Source of the DNA: Paracoccus sp. (in: a-proteobacteria)
GTDB taxonomy: Bacteria; Pseudomonadota; Alphaproteobacteria; Rhodobacterales; Rhodobacteraceae
Direction: 5' to 3'
DNA: 64,000 nucleotides
Assembly (NCBI RefSeq): GCF_030538495.1
Contig: NZ_JAUNTW010000003.1
Location: 62,001 to 126,000 of the forward strand
The position numbers and the translations under genes are program-made. Shown piece by piece: positions 32,825 through 41,598 of this stretch (its first letter is position 1; the number at the start of each line of letters is the position of its first letter). The notes beneath the pieces are model-generated. The model worked only from the letters and a program-made list of their open reading frames with translations. It was not told where the DNA came from and made no database searches.

Positions 32825-35800
32825 ACGCCACGCCGTCACCGCGCCGATCCCCCCAACCGCCGCCAGCAACGCCACGGCATAGGCGGCAAACGCGGCCCCC
32901 GGCGACAGAACCGGCATCCATGCCGGTGCCACGCCCAGCATCGCCAGCCCCACCGGCGCCAATGTCGCGGCAAAGGCCAGCCCGCCCAGAGCCAACCCCG
33001 CGCTCATCGCCCCACGCAGATGCGGCGCGCGGATGGCGCGGCGGAACCCCCGGCGCGCGCGGTCCAGATCATGGCCGATCACCATAATCGCCGGGACCAC
33101 CAGCAGCACCAAGATCATGCCGAACCCCAGACCATAGGCCATCGTCACGACCGTCGGTTTCAAAAACAGCGCCTGGGATGAGCGTTCATACAGCAGCGGC
33201 GCAAGGCCAAACACCGTGGTCGCCGTGGTCAGAAACACTGGCCGGAACCGCTGGCACACGGCGTCGATAATGGCGGGGCGCAGACCCCGGCGGCGGGAAA
33301 ATTCGTCGATGGTGGACACCAACACGATAGAATCGTTGATGATAATGCCCGACATGCCGATCAGGCCGACGATGGAAAACAGCGTCATCGGCAAGTGCCA
33401 GATGTGATGCCCCCAGACCGCGCCGATCAGGCCAAAGGGGATCACCGACATCACCACCAAAGGCCGGGTCCAGCTGGCAAAAATCCACGCCAGCACCATA
33501 TAAATGCCGGTCAGGGCAATGGCGAACCCAATCGCGGCCTGTTGCAGAAAGCTTTGTTCCTGTTCGGCCAGCCCGGTGACGTCAAAGCTGACGCCGTAAC
33601 GCGACGCAATATCGGGCAGGATCTGGGTGTGCAGCGCCTGCGTGATCTGAGCCGCGCGCACCGGGTCATCGCCGGAAATATCGCCGGTCACCGAAATCAT
33701 CCGCTGCCCGTTTTCGCGCCGCACGACCGAGAAACCCGCATCCGACCCGACCGTGACAATATCGGCCAGCGGCACCCATTGGCCCGCCTGCGTGCGCATC
33801 AGCATCCGGTCCAGAAAATCGCCGCGCCGTTCGTCGGGGGCCAGTTCGACCCGGATCGCGCCGGTGCGCGTGCCATCGGGGAAGGTCGCGGCCTGTATCC
33901 CGTTCAGCCGCTGACGCAAGTCGCGCGCCAGCGACGGGGTGGTGAAACCCAACGCCTCGCCGCGCGGGGTCAGGTGCAGGGCCAGTTCCTCTTTGTCATA
34001 GGGCATACTGTCTTCAAGCGCGGACACCTCGGGATATTCGGACAGTTGGGCCTGCACATCCTTGGACGCAGCTTTTAGCACGCCCGCATCCGCGCCGGTC
34101 AGACGCACCGATATGGCGTCGCCGCCCGGACCCGACCGGAACCCGCGAAAGCTGATCGTTTCCAGTCGCGGATCAGACGGCATCGCCGCCTGCAACGCCG
34201 CCACAAAGTCAAAGCTGGAATAGGGCCGAAAATCCGGGTCAATCAGTTCAATCTGCACCGCGCCCAGCAGATCGGCGTCTTTGGTTTCCGCGCCGGGCAG
34301 CGGACGCCCGGAATTGCCGCCGATCATCGTCATGGCGTGGGTGATGGGGTTGACGCCGTAACGGTCGGCGTAATCCGCGCCGACCTGATCGACCGCATCC
34401 TGCACCATCCCCATCACGCGCAGCGTGTCGTCGCGCGTGGCGCCGGGCAGCATCGCGAAATTCCCTGCCACGCTGCCCTGTTCGGGGGCATCAAAAAATC
34501 GCCACGGCACCGCTCCCGTCATCAACATCCCCGATGCCCAGGCCAAGACCGCAATCACCCCCGCCATCACCGGATAACGCAGCCGGATCACCCATTCGGT
34601 GCCGGGGCGCAGGATGCGGGCGATGACCCAATCCATGCCGCGATTGACGTGTTTCGACGGCAGATCATACCACCGTTCCCGCGCCGCCCCTGCCAAAGCG
34701 TGCGCCATGTGATTGGGCAGCACCAGAAAACATTCGACCAGCGACGCGGCCAGCACCAGAATAACCGTCCACGGAATATCCGCGATCATCGTGCCGAAGC
34801 GCCCGCCGATCATGACCAGCCCGGCAAATGCAATGATCGTGGTCAGCGTTGACGACACCACCGGCGCGGCCATGCGTTGCGCCGCGCGTTCGGCGGCGAT
34901 GACGGGTTCTTCGCCCAGATGGCGGGCGCGGTAATCGGCATGTTCGCCCACCACAATGGCGTCATCCACGATGATGCCCAGCGTCAGGATCAGCGCGAAC
35001 AGCGAAATCATGTTCAGCGTCATGCCGGTGACATACATCAACGCCATGGCCGCCAGTAACGCCGCCGGAATCCCCGCCGCGACCCAGATCGCCGTGCGCA
35101 CATTCAGGAACAAAAACAACAGCGCCAGCACCAGAGCCAGCCCCACCACGGCATTGTCCAACAACAGCGTCAGACGCGCGCTGATCTGTTCGGCGCGCGC
35201 GCGGACCAGTTCGATTGTGACGCCTTGGGGCAGGGTCGGCGTCATTTGCGCGACGACCCGTTCGACATCGCGTTGCAGCCCGATGGCATCGCCCGCAGCA
35301 CTGCGTTCAACCGCCACGATCACCGCCGGGTGGCCGCCAACGTAATAGGCCATGCCGCGATCAATGCCGCTGGCGCGCACATCGGCCACGTCGCCGATGG
35401 TCAGTTGCGTGCCGTCGGGCTGGGCGCGAATGACCAAAGCCGCGACCGCCGCCGGGTCGCGCCGTTCCGCGCCGGTGCGCACGCGCGCCGCCCCCGACGC
35501 CACATCCCCCGCCGGGCTGACCGATGTCGCGCCGCCGATCACCGCTGCCACCTGTTCCAGCGTCAGATCGTGGCGCACCAGATCATTCATGCGCAACTCG
35601 ACCCGCGTTTCGGCGGGCGACAGGCCGGTGATCGACACCCGAGTCACCCCTTGGGCATACAATCGGTTCGTCAAATCATCCGCAATCCGCCCCAACTGAT
35701 CCAGACCCAGAGGCCCCGCAATCACCACATCGGCCACGCGGTCACGCCAGGCGCGGCGGGTGATTTCGGGATCCTCCGCGCCTTCGGGCAGGTTGCCTGC

Positions 35801-36154
35801 GCCCGCAATCGCGGTTTCCACATCCGCCACGGCGCGCGCCATATCCCAGCCGGGTTCAAATTCCAGACGCAGCCGCGCCGAACCGGGGCTGGATTGGGCG
35901 GATGTGGTGGTCACCCCTTCGACCCCCATCAGGGCGGGTTCCAGAACGGCGATGATGGACTGGTCCGCATCTTCGGCCCCGGCGCCGTCCCAGCGGGTCG
36001 TCACGTCGATCTGTTGCACCACGGTGTCGGGGAAATACTGCGCCCGCAGGCGCGGCGCGGCATAAAGCCCCGCCACAATCATCACCGCAAAGATCAGATT
36101 GGCCAGCGTCGCATGACGCACGAACAGCGACAGAAACCCGCGCGGCCTAACCAT
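32804..36154 (-). CDS. RND-family efflux transporter permease
   Basis: This is the inner-membrane proton-driven pump of a tripartite efflux system (1116 aa). The first helix lies at about residues 18-35, followed by a periplasmic porter domain, six helices from about 335 to 540, a second porter domain, and six more helices. The proton-relay helix reads LILTLGIIVDDAIVVGEHAD. The sequence is closer to the heavy-chain MdtB/YegO-like group than to CusA. I chose ATG 36154, which overlaps the adaptor gene stop by 8 bases. The C-terminal 100 residues add extra helices. No outer-membrane channel gene is nearby, so TolC is probably shared. Confidence 0.92.
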   Translation of the reverse strand: MVRPRGFLSLFVRHATLANLIFAVMIVAGLYAAPRLRAQYFPDTVVQQIDVTTRWDGAGAEDADQSIIAVLEPALMGVEGVTTTSAQSSPGSARLRLEFEPGWDMARAVADVETAIAGAGNLPEGAEDPEITRRAWRDRVADVVIAGPLGLDQLGRIADDLTNRLYAQGVTRVSITGLSPAETRVELRMNDLVRHDLTLEQVAAVIGGATSVSPAGDVASGAARVRTGAERRDPAAVAALVIRAQPDGTQLTIGDVADVRASGIDRGMAYYVGGHPAVIVAVERSAAGDAIGLQRDVERVVAQMTPTLPQGVTIELVRARAEQISARLTLLLDNAVVGLALVLALLFLFLNVRTAIWVAAGIPAALLAAMALMYVTGMTLNMISLFALILTLGIIVDDAIVVGEHADYRARHLGEEPVIAAERAAQRMAAPVVSSTLTTIIAFAGLVMIGGRFGTMIADIPWTVILVLAASLVECFLVLPNHMAHALAGAARERWYDLPSKHVNRGMDWVIARILRPGTEWVIRLRYPVMAGVIAVLAWASGMLMTGAVPWRFFDAPEQGSVAGNFAMLPGATRDDTLRVMGMVQDAVDQVGADYADRYGVNPITHAMTMIGGNSGRPLPGAETKDADLLGAVQIELIDPDFRPYSSFDFVAALQAAMPSDPRLETISFRGFRSGPGGDAISVRLTGADAGVLKAASKDVQAQLSEYPEVSALEDSMPYDKEELALHLTPRGEALGFTTPSLARDLRQRLNGIQAATFPDGTRTGAIRVELAPDERRGDFLDRMLMRTQAGQWVPLADIVTVGSDAGFSVVRRENGQRMISVTGDISGDDPVRAAQITQALHTQILPDIASRYGVSFDVTGLAEQEQSFLQQAAIGFAIALTGIYMVLAWIFASWTRPLVVMSVIPFGLIGAVWGHHIWHLPMTLFSIVGLIGMSGIIINDSIVLVSTIDEFSRRRGLRPAIIDAVCQRFRPVFLTTATTVFGLAPLLYERSSQALFLKPTVVTMAYGLGFGMILVLLVVPAIMVIGHDLDRARRGFRRAIRAPHLRGAMSAGLALGGLAFAATLAPVGLAMLGVAPAWMPVLSPGAAFAAYAVALLAAVGGIGAVTAWRLTRATP

Positions 36155-37451
36155 TAGGGCGGCCCTGACGTTCCGGTGTGGGGTCCGAGGCATCCCGCAC
36201 GCGAATCCCCACGCCCAGTTGCGGGGCGCGTTCGGTGACGATCCGGGCCTGTGCCAGATCGGGCGGCACGGCGATCACCACATCATCGCCCTGACGGCGC
36301 AGGATGGTGACGGGGGCCGCGCGCAGACGGTCGCCGTCGTCCAGAACCAGAACCGCGCCATCGGGTCCGACCGCCGCCGCCGGGATCACCGCCGCGCCAT
36401 GGGTCGCGGGTTCCGTGATGTCCACGCGCACAAAATCCCCCGGACGCAGCGCCTCGGCGCCGGTGGTGACGCGGGCGAATACGATGCGACCGGCCTGCCC
36501 TTCGGCCACGGATGCCGCCGCGCGGTCCAGTTCGGCATCCGCCGTCAGCCCGCCCGCGCGGCTGTCCAGAACCACCCGCGCGGGCGTCCCGGCCAAGGTC
36601 GCGCCCCCCGCCAGCAAGCGCCCGAATTGGTCCAGCGACAGGGGGATCTGCACCTCAAGCGCCAAGGGGTCGATCAGTTGCGCCAGTTGTTCATTCATGC
36701 TGACCAGCCCGCCTTCGACCACGGACACCGCCGTCACCTGTCCGTCAAAGCCTGCGCGGATGTCCGTATCGGCCAAGGCGCGGCGCGATTCCGACAGCGC
36801 GATATCTGCGCGGCGCAGGGCGTTTTCCGCCGTTGTCACCGCGCTGTCGGCATTGGCCAAGGCCGCGCGACGGGTGATCACGGCCTGCGCAGCGGTTGAT
36901 GCGGCCAGTTCAACCGCCTCGCGTTCGGTGGTGGTCCCCAAGCCCCGCCGCGCCAGATCGGATTGCCGCTGAACCGCCGCCTGTCGCAATTCGGCCTGAC
37001 GTTCGGCGGCGGCCAAATCCTGCGCCGCAATATCCACGCTGCGCCGCGCGTCCTGCAACGCGCCCGTGGCGTCGTCGCGCGCGGCCCGTTGGCTGTCCAG
37101 TGCCGCCTGCGCCGCGGATGGGTCCAGACGCGCCAGAACCTGTCCGGCGCTGACCCGCCCGCCTTCGTGCAGGTCGGGGGATAATTCGACGATCCGCCCC
37201 GCCACGCCTGCGCGCAATTCCAACCGCCGCCGCGATTGCACGGTGCCATACACCTGCATGACCGGGTGGATGGTGGCGGGTTCGACCGTCAGCAGATGCA
37301 CGGCATAGACCTGTTCCGCCGCCACGCGCGCGGGCCGTCCGTCGCCTGCGGGCGTCAGCGCCTGCCATAGCTGCACCCCCGCCAGAAACAGCAGGCCCAG
37401 CGTCAGCAGCGTGATGAACAACCCGGTCAGGCTGCGAATCAAAAAGGTCAT
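36147..37451 (-). CDS. RND efflux periplasmic adaptor (HlyD/MFP family)
   Basis: This membrane-fusion protein of 434 residues links the pump to the outer-membrane channel. It has an N-terminal anchor at about residues 8-30 and the first lipoyl half (VYGTVQSRRRLELRAGVAGRIVEL). A long alpha-hairpin rich in Ala/Arg/Glu follows (about residues 105-230), then the second lipoyl half (DTDIRAGFDGQVTAVSVVEGGLV) and the beta-barrel. I chose ATG 37451 over the longer open frame, whose extra residues overlap the UDG gene. It is coupled to the permease by an 8-base overlap. Confidence 0.9.
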   Translation of the reverse strand: MTFLIRSLTGLFITLLTLGLLFLAGVQLWQALTPAGDGRPARVAAEQVYAVHLLTVEPATIHPVMQVYGTVQSRRRLELRAGVAGRIVELSPDLHEGGRVSAGQVLARLDPSAAQAALDSQRAARDDATGALQDARRSVDIAAQDLAAAERQAELRQAAVQRQSDLARRGLGTTTEREAVELAASTAAQAVITRRAALANADSAVTTAENALRRADIALSESRRALADTDIRAGFDGQVTAVSVVEGGLVSMNEQLAQLIDPLALEVQIPLSLDQFGRLLAGGATLAGTPARVVLDSRAGGLTADAELDRAAASVAEGQAGRIVFARVTTGAEALRPGDFVRVDITEPATHGAAVIPAAAVGPDGAVLVLDDGDRLRAAPVTILRRQGDDVVIAVPPDLAQARIVTERAPQLGVGIRVRDASDPTPERQGRPNG

Positions 37452-37500
37452 TGGTCGTCCCCGTATCCGCGCCGTTTTACCGCATAAACCCAAATAAAAC

Positions 37501-38316
37501 CTAAACGGGCGGCAAATCCAGCCGCGCGGCCAGCGACAGCACATCCGCCCATGCGTCCGCTTTCGCCGCCGCGTTGCGCAGCAGATAGGCCGGATGCGTC
37601 ATCGGCAGCGCGGGCACGCCAAAGGCCGTATCCCATTGCCCGCGCAGTTTCAAAATCCCGCGTTTGTTCAGCGCCGCCTGACAAGGGATGTTGCCCATCA
37701 GCACGATCACATCGGGCGTGGCCAGTTCGATATGGCGGCGCAGGAATGGCAGGCTCAGGTCAATCTCATCCGGGCGCGGGTCGCGATTGCCGGGCGGGCG
37801 CCATGTCAGCACATTGATGATATAGAGCGCGTTTTCCGCATCAGGCGATCCGCGCGACAGCCCGATGGCGGCGAACATCTGATCCAGCAACTGCCCCGCC
37901 GCGCCGACAAAGGGGCGCCCCTGACGATCTTCGGCATCGCCCGGAGCCTCGCCCAGAATCAGGACGCGGGCGGCGGGGTTGCCGTCGGAAAACACGAAAT
38001 TGCGCGCGCCCTTTTTCAGCTCGATCCCGTCAAAGCTGCGCTGCGCATCGGCCAAGGCGTCCAGCGTGGCGGCCCCCGCAGCCAGTGCCTGCGCCTGTGC
38101 CAGCAGATCGGCCTGATCGCTGTCGGGGGTGGGTTTTGCCGCCACGGGCGCAGGCGCGGCGACAGCGGGCGGCTCCACCCGCGCGGGCAGGTCGAACCGA
38201 TCCAGCGGGTTGTCGCGCATCGCGACATCCGCGCCCAGTTCCGCCTGCCATTCCAACAGCGCCAAGGCCGTGGCCCCGTCCAGTGTGATTCCCTGATATG
38301 TCAGCGCGCTGTTCAT
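37501..38316 (-). CDS. Family 4-like uracil-DNA glycosylase lacking the iron-sulfur cysteines
   Basis: This 271-residue protein belongs to the family 4/5 uracil-DNA glycosylases, which remove uracil from DNA in base-excision repair. The catalytic loop GEAPGDAEDRQGRPFVG (about residues 122-138), NVLTWRPPGNRDP and the C-terminal MTHPAYLLRN are present. Family 4 normally ligates a 4Fe-4S cluster with four Cys, but here those positions are Ile, Phe, Trp and a Ser/Leu stretch. The only Cys is in GNIPCQ. The N-terminal 90 residues are Ala/Pro-rich. It lies 49 bases upstream of the efflux adaptor. Confidence 0.85.
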   Translation of the reverse strand: MNSALTYQGITLDGATALALLEWQAELGADVAMRDNPLDRFDLPARVEPPAVAAPAPVAAKPTPDSDQADLLAQAQALAAGAATLDALADAQRSFDGIELKKGARNFVFSDGNPAARVLILGEAPGDAEDRQGRPFVGAAGQLLDQMFAAIGLSRGSPDAENALYIINVLTWRPPGNRDPRPDEIDLSLPFLRRHIELATPDVIVLMGNIPCQAALNKRGILKLRGQWDTAFGVPALPMTHPAYLLRNAAAKADAWADVLSLAARLDLPPV

Positions 38317-38340
38317 CGCGCCAAATTAGGCCAGCCCGCC

Positions 38341-39042
38341 CTAGTCCACAACCAGCATATAGCCCGTCCCCCGCACGGTTTGCAGATAGCGCGGGTCGCG
38401 CGGATCGGGTTCGATTTTGCGCCGCAGCCGCGTCATCTGCACGTCAATGGCGCGGTCGCCGCTGTCGGGGTCGTCGCCGCTGCGGCCCAGATCCTCGGAC
38501 AGATCGGCGCGGCTGACGGGGGTTCCGGGGGTCGCGGCCAGCCGGCGCATCAGCGCCTGTTCGCTGCCCGTCAGACGCAGGGGGGTGTCGCCCTGCCACA
38601 ATTCGCCCTTATCGGTGTCATACCGCAGCAGCCCCAGCGTCAGATATTTCGGCTGCGCGATTTCCGGCGCGGGCGCGCGGCGCAAAATCGCGGCGATGCG
38701 CAACAGCAATTCGCGCGGCTCGAACGGTTTGGGCAGGTAATCATCGGCGCCCGATTCCAGCCCGCTGATGCGGTCTTCGGTTTCGCCGCGCGCGGTCAGC
38801 AGCATGATCGGGGTGTCCATGCGGCGGCGCAGATCGCGGGTCAGCGACAGGCCATCTTCGCCCGGCATCATCACATCCAGCACGATCAGGTCAAATTCCA
38901 AGCCCCCGAGCAGCCGCCGCGCCTGTGCCGCGTCGCGGGCGGTCGTGACCATATACCCGCTTTTGCGCAGGAATTTCCCCAACAGCGAACGGATGCGTTC
39001 GTCGTCATCAACGATCAGCAAATGGGCGTCGGGGGTGGTCAT
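38341..39042 (-). CDS. petR: OmpR-type response regulator PetR
   Basis: This two-component response regulator has 233 residues. The receiver domain has the acidic pair in LLIVDDDERIR, the phospho-Asp in LIVLDVMMPGEDG and Lys in DDYLPKPFEPRELLLR. A winged-helix OmpR DNA-binding domain follows from about residue 135 (LTGSEQALMRRLAA ... DVQMTRLRRKIEPDPRDPRYLQTVRGTGYML). It matches PetR of Rhodobacter capsulatus, which is needed for cytochrome bc1 expression and is encoded with the MarR-type PetP. No histidine kinase is nearby. It starts 3 bases after petP. Confidence 0.85.
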   Translation of the reverse strand: MTTPDAHLLIVDDDERIRSLLGKFLRKSGYMVTTARDAAQARRLLGGLEFDLIVLDVMMPGEDGLSLTRDLRRRMDTPIMLLTARGETEDRISGLESGADDYLPKPFEPRELLLRIAAILRRAPAPEIAQPKYLTLGLLRYDTDKGELWQGDTPLRLTGSEQALMRRLAATPGTPVSRADLSEDLGRSGDDPDSGDRAIDVQMTRLRRKIEPDPRDPRYLQTVRGTGYMLVVD

Positions 39043-39045
39043 GGT

Positions 39046-39564
39046 TTATCGGCTGTCCGCGGCTTCTTTCAGGGATTGATACTGTGTGCGGGTGTCGGGG
39101 TCCATCATCGCCTCCAACACCTGACGGAACCCCGCCACGGCCTGCGGGCCGACGCTGCGATAGGCGGCGCGCATCCGGGCGCGCTGTGCCTCGGACACGC
39201 GGCGTTCCAGTGCGGCCCCGGCGGGGGTCAGAAACAACAGCCGTTCGCGCCGGTCGCGGCGTCCGACGCGGCTTTCGACCAGCCCGTCATCAATCAGCGT
39301 GCGCAGCACCCGGTTCAGCGATTGTTTGGTCACGCCCAGCACCGCCAGCAGCGCCGTAACCGTCAGCCCCGGTTCGCGCCCGATGAAATGCAGCGCGCGG
39401 TGATGGGCGCGGCCATAATCCATATCGGCCAGAATGATGTCGGCGTCGGATGTAAACGCGCGATAGGCGAAAAACATCGCCTCGATCCCGCTGCGCAACT
39501 GGTCATCGGTCAGGAACAGTAAGTTTTCGCCCATCATGGGGTGAATCCGGGCCTTTTCCTGCAT
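39046..39564 (-). CDS. petP: MarR-family transcriptional regulator PetP
   Basis: This 172-residue winged-helix protein has a dimerization helix at the start and the DNA-reading region LTVTALLAVLGVTKQSLNRVLRTLIDDGLV, with the wing GRRDRRERLLFLTPAG. The pairing with an OmpR-type regulator in one operon matches the Rhodobacter petP-petR pair. AAGGA lies nine bases before ATG 39564. An imperfect palindrome at 39590-39610, 26 bases upstream of its start, could be its own operator (inference). The operon is divergent from ilvE. Confidence 0.82.
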   Translation of the reverse strand: MQEKARIHPMMGENLLFLTDDQLRSGIEAMFFAYRAFTSDADIILADMDYGRAHHRALHFIGREPGLTVTALLAVLGVTKQSLNRVLRTLIDDGLVESRVGRRDRRERLLFLTPAGAALERRVSEAQRARMRAAYRSVGPQAVAGFRQVLEAMMDPDTRTQYQSLKEAADSR

Positions 39565-39589
39565 CCGTCACGTCCTTATCATCGTCTTG

Positions 39590-39610
39590 TCAATACGGCA
39601 GCGTTGTTGA
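39590..39610. promoter_or_regulatory. Imperfect palindrome between petP and ilvE, candidate operator
   Basis: A 21-base sequence starting TCAATAC and ending GTTGTTGA matches its own reverse complement at 14 of 20 non-central positions, including TCAA and TTGA at the ends. Size and symmetry suit a MarR-type dimer site. It overlaps a TTGAC that could be the -35 of ilvE, so it may control both genes. Two direct ATTGCGA repeats (39644 and 39664) lie nearer ilvE. Confidence 0.35.
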
Positions 39611-39718
39611 CTTTCTACGCAAGGATTGTTAGCCGTCAAGCGGATTGCGAATTTTTTGTGTCAATTGCGACCTTTGACGCGCAAGATTCGGCAAAAAACC
39701 CGGCGACAGGAGGAATAA

Positions 39719-40588
39719 ATGACAGCGGCCTATGATGATCGTGACGGCAAAATCTGGATGGACGGCGAACTGATCGACTGGCGCGATGCCAAGGTTCACG
39801 TCCTGTCCCATGCCCTGCATTACGCCAGCTCTGTGTTCGAGGGGGAACGCTGCTACAACGGCAAAATCTTCAAAGGCCACGAACATTCGCTGCGTCTGAT
39901 TGAATCGGGCCGGTTGCTGGACATGCCGATCCCCTATTCGGCCGACGAACTGGACGCCGCCAAGGAAGCCGTGTTGCAGGCCAACGGGTTCGACAACGCC
40001 TATATCCGCGTGGTGGCGTGGCGCGGGTCAGGGTTGGATATGGGCGTGTCGGCGCGCCGCAACCCGGTTCATGTCGCCGTAACGGCGTGGGAATGGGGCA
40101 ATTACTACGGCGATGCGAAAATGCAGGGCGCCAAACTGGACGTGGCCAAATGGAAACGCCCCAGCCCCGAAACCATCCCGACCGCAGCCAAGGCGGCGGG
40201 TCTGTATATGATCTGCACCATGTCCAAACACGCGGCCGAGGAAAAAGGCTGTTCCGACGCGCTGTTCATGGATTTCGAAGGCTATGTGGCCGAGGCGACC
40301 GGCGCGAACATTTTCTTCGTCAAGGATGGTGAGGTTCACACCCCACTGGCCGACCGCATCCTGAACGGCATCACCCGGCGCACCGTGATTCAGATGCTGC
40401 AAGACAAAGGCATCACCGTTCACGAACGCCGCATCACGCCGGACGAACTGGACGGGTTCGAACAATGCTGGCTGACCGGCACCGCCGCCGAGGTGACTCC
40501 GGTCGGGCAGATCGGCGACTGGACCTTTACCGTGGGCGACCTGACCCGTCAGGTGGCCGAGGATTACGAAAAACTGGTCCGCGCCTGA
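39719..40588 (+). CDS. ilvE: Branched-chain-amino-acid aminotransferase
   Basis: This fold-type IV PLP enzyme of 289 residues carries out the last step of Ile, Leu and Val synthesis. It shows DGELIDWRDAKVHVLSHALHYASSVFEGER at the start. The Schiff-base Lys lies in PTAAKAAGLYMICTMSK (about residue 159), and the C-terminal pattern EATGANIFFVKDGEVHTPLADRILNGITR is intact, followed by LTGTAAEVTPV. AGGAGG lies seven bases before the ATG. A strong terminator follows within 20 bases, so it is a single-gene unit. Confidence 0.95.
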   Translation: MTAAYDDRDGKIWMDGELIDWRDAKVHVLSHALHYASSVFEGERCYNGKIFKGHEHSLRLIESGRLLDMPIPYSADELDAAKEAVLQANGFDNAYIRVVAWRGSGLDMGVSARRNPVHVAVTAWEWGNYYGDAKMQGAKLDVAKWKRPSPETIPTAAKAAGLYMICTMSKHAAEEKGCSDALFMDFEGYVAEATGANIFFVKDGEVHTPLADRILNGITRRTVIQMLQDKGITVHERRITPDELDGFEQCWLTGTAAEVTPVGQIGDWTFTVGDLTRQVAEDYEKLVRA

Positions 40589-40604
40589 TCGGGTGACATG
40601 AACG

Positions 40605-40630
40605 AAAGGCCCCGCATTTGCGGGGTCTTT
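40605..40630 (+). terminator. Terminator of ilvE
   Basis: A 12-bp stem (40605-40616 with 40619-40630, one G-U pair) ends in a T-rich stretch. Its right arm overlaps the first codon of the VPLPA-CTERM micro-ORF. Confidence 0.75.
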
Positions 40631-40785
40631 TGCGTTTCGGGGGGGGCGGTTTCTCGCAAGGCGCGTCAACGCCGCTGAACCCGGTTGAGCCATTGCCGCA
40701 ACCCGCGCCGGTGCCGCTGCCCGCGGGCGTGCTGCTGTTGGGGACCGGGCTGTTGGCGCTTGCCGCCAAACGCCGCCGCGCCTGA
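40630..40785 (+). pseudogene. Orphan VPLPA-CTERM tail (51-codon micro-ORF or gene remnant)
   Basis: The last 25 codons encode VPLPAG, a hydrophobic helix (GVLLLGTGLLALAA) and the basic end KRRRA. This is the three-part layout of the VPLPA-CTERM sorting signal known from Rhodobacteraceae exosortase/rhomboid-type systems. Upstream the frame reads a Gly/Pro-rich linker and is open only to 40597, with TTG codons (40618, 40630) as possible starts. There is no signal peptide, so the N-terminal part is missing. A run of eight G lies inside the frame at 40639-40646. One extra G would join it to an ATG at 40598. Most likely it is the tail of a decayed surface-protein gene. No sortase-like gene is in the window. 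Confidence 0.5.
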
Positions 40786-40813
40786 CGATCCGGGGCTGCC
40801 CAAGTGGCGGCCC

Positions 40814-40993
40814 CTATTTCCCGCGTTCGATCCGCAGATATTGCGCCGTTTTGCGCCCGTCATCGCGGGTTTGCGGGCGGGTATGCAGCGCGATAACTGC
40901 CGGATGCCGCCCGGATTCGCGTTCCGCGCGCAGATATTCGCGCAGCCGGGCATCGCCTCGGTCGCGCGGATGATCGGTGATGTGTCTGGTCAT
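40814..40993 (-). CDS. Possible small charged protein (59 aa)
   Basis: This frame of 59 codons starts at ATG 40993 with a G-rich Shine-Dalgarno-like run (GGGGGG) just upstream and ends TAG. The product is very polar (RDRGDARLREYLRAERESGRHPAV), without Cys, signal peptide or membrane helix. I do not recognise a family. It fills the gap between ilvE and ptsN, on the same strand as ptsN and downstream of it. It may be a real small protein or an accidental open frame. Confidence 0.35.
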   Translation of the reverse strand: MTRHITDHPRDRGDARLREYLRAERESGRHPAVIALHTRPQTRDDGRKTAQYLRIERGK

Positions 40994-41052
40994 GTGAACG
41001 GCCCCCCTGCCATGGCGGCAGGATAGGGCCGAATCAGAACGGGACAAAGCGA

Positions 41053-41517
41053 TTAAACCGCCTTGATCCCCTGCGCCGTGGACAGAACCGCGTGCAGCGC
41101 GGTCGGGTCATCATTGGCGCGCAATTTGTTGCGCAAATCCGCGTCCCGCAGCGTCCGCGACACCAAAGCCAAAGCCTTGAGGTGGTCCACCCCCCCGGTT
41201 TCAGGTGCCAGCAACGCAAAGACCAGATCCACCGGCTGGCGATCCACGGCGTCAAAATCCAAAGGCTTTTCCAGCCGCAGGAACATGCCCACCACCGTGT
41301 CCAGCCCATGCAACCGCGCATGAGGCAGCGCCACCCCGTGACCAACCCCGGTCGGCCCCAGCGATTCGCGTTCTTGCAGGGCGTCCAACACCTCGGTCGG
41401 GTTCAGGGCGTATTGGGTGTTCGCCAATTCGGCCAGTTCCTGAAACAGACGTTTCTTTGATGTGACTTGGCCCAAGGTGCGCACAGCGCCGGGTTTAAGA
41501 ATTTCGGTAAACTGCAT
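41053..41517 (-). CDS. ptsN: PTS nitrogen-regulatory protein EIIA-Ntr
   Basis: PtsN is the final phosphoryl acceptor of the nitrogen PTS (PtsP, PtsO, PtsN) and regulates K+ uptake, carbon and nitrogen functions by its phosphorylation state. The 154-residue protein has the active-site His in GHGVALPHARLHGLD (about residue 66) and the usual start MQFTEILKPGAV. Its place after hpf and the lpt genes is conserved in proteobacteria. No sugar PTS genes are present, as expected for a regulatory EIIA. Confidence 0.92.
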   Translation of the reverse strand: MQFTEILKPGAVRTLGQVTSKKRLFQELAELANTQYALNPTEVLDALQERESLGPTGVGHGVALPHARLHGLDTVVGMFLRLEKPLDFDAVDRQPVDLVFALLAPETGGVDHLKALALVSRTLRDADLRNKLRANDDPTALHAVLSTAQGIKAV

Positions 41518-41598
41518 CAGATCCAGTCTTTCTGAATGATCCGCCCCCGCACATCGCTGCCGGGGGCGAAGCCAGATGTCAAGCGTGATGCGCCGGGA

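Noticed and set aside
37594..39522. 642-codon rightward open frame across the UDG, petR and petP genes
   Set aside because: It runs antisense to three recognised genes and has shadow-like composition (many Gln, Arg, Gly, His) without domains or a Shine-Dalgarno.
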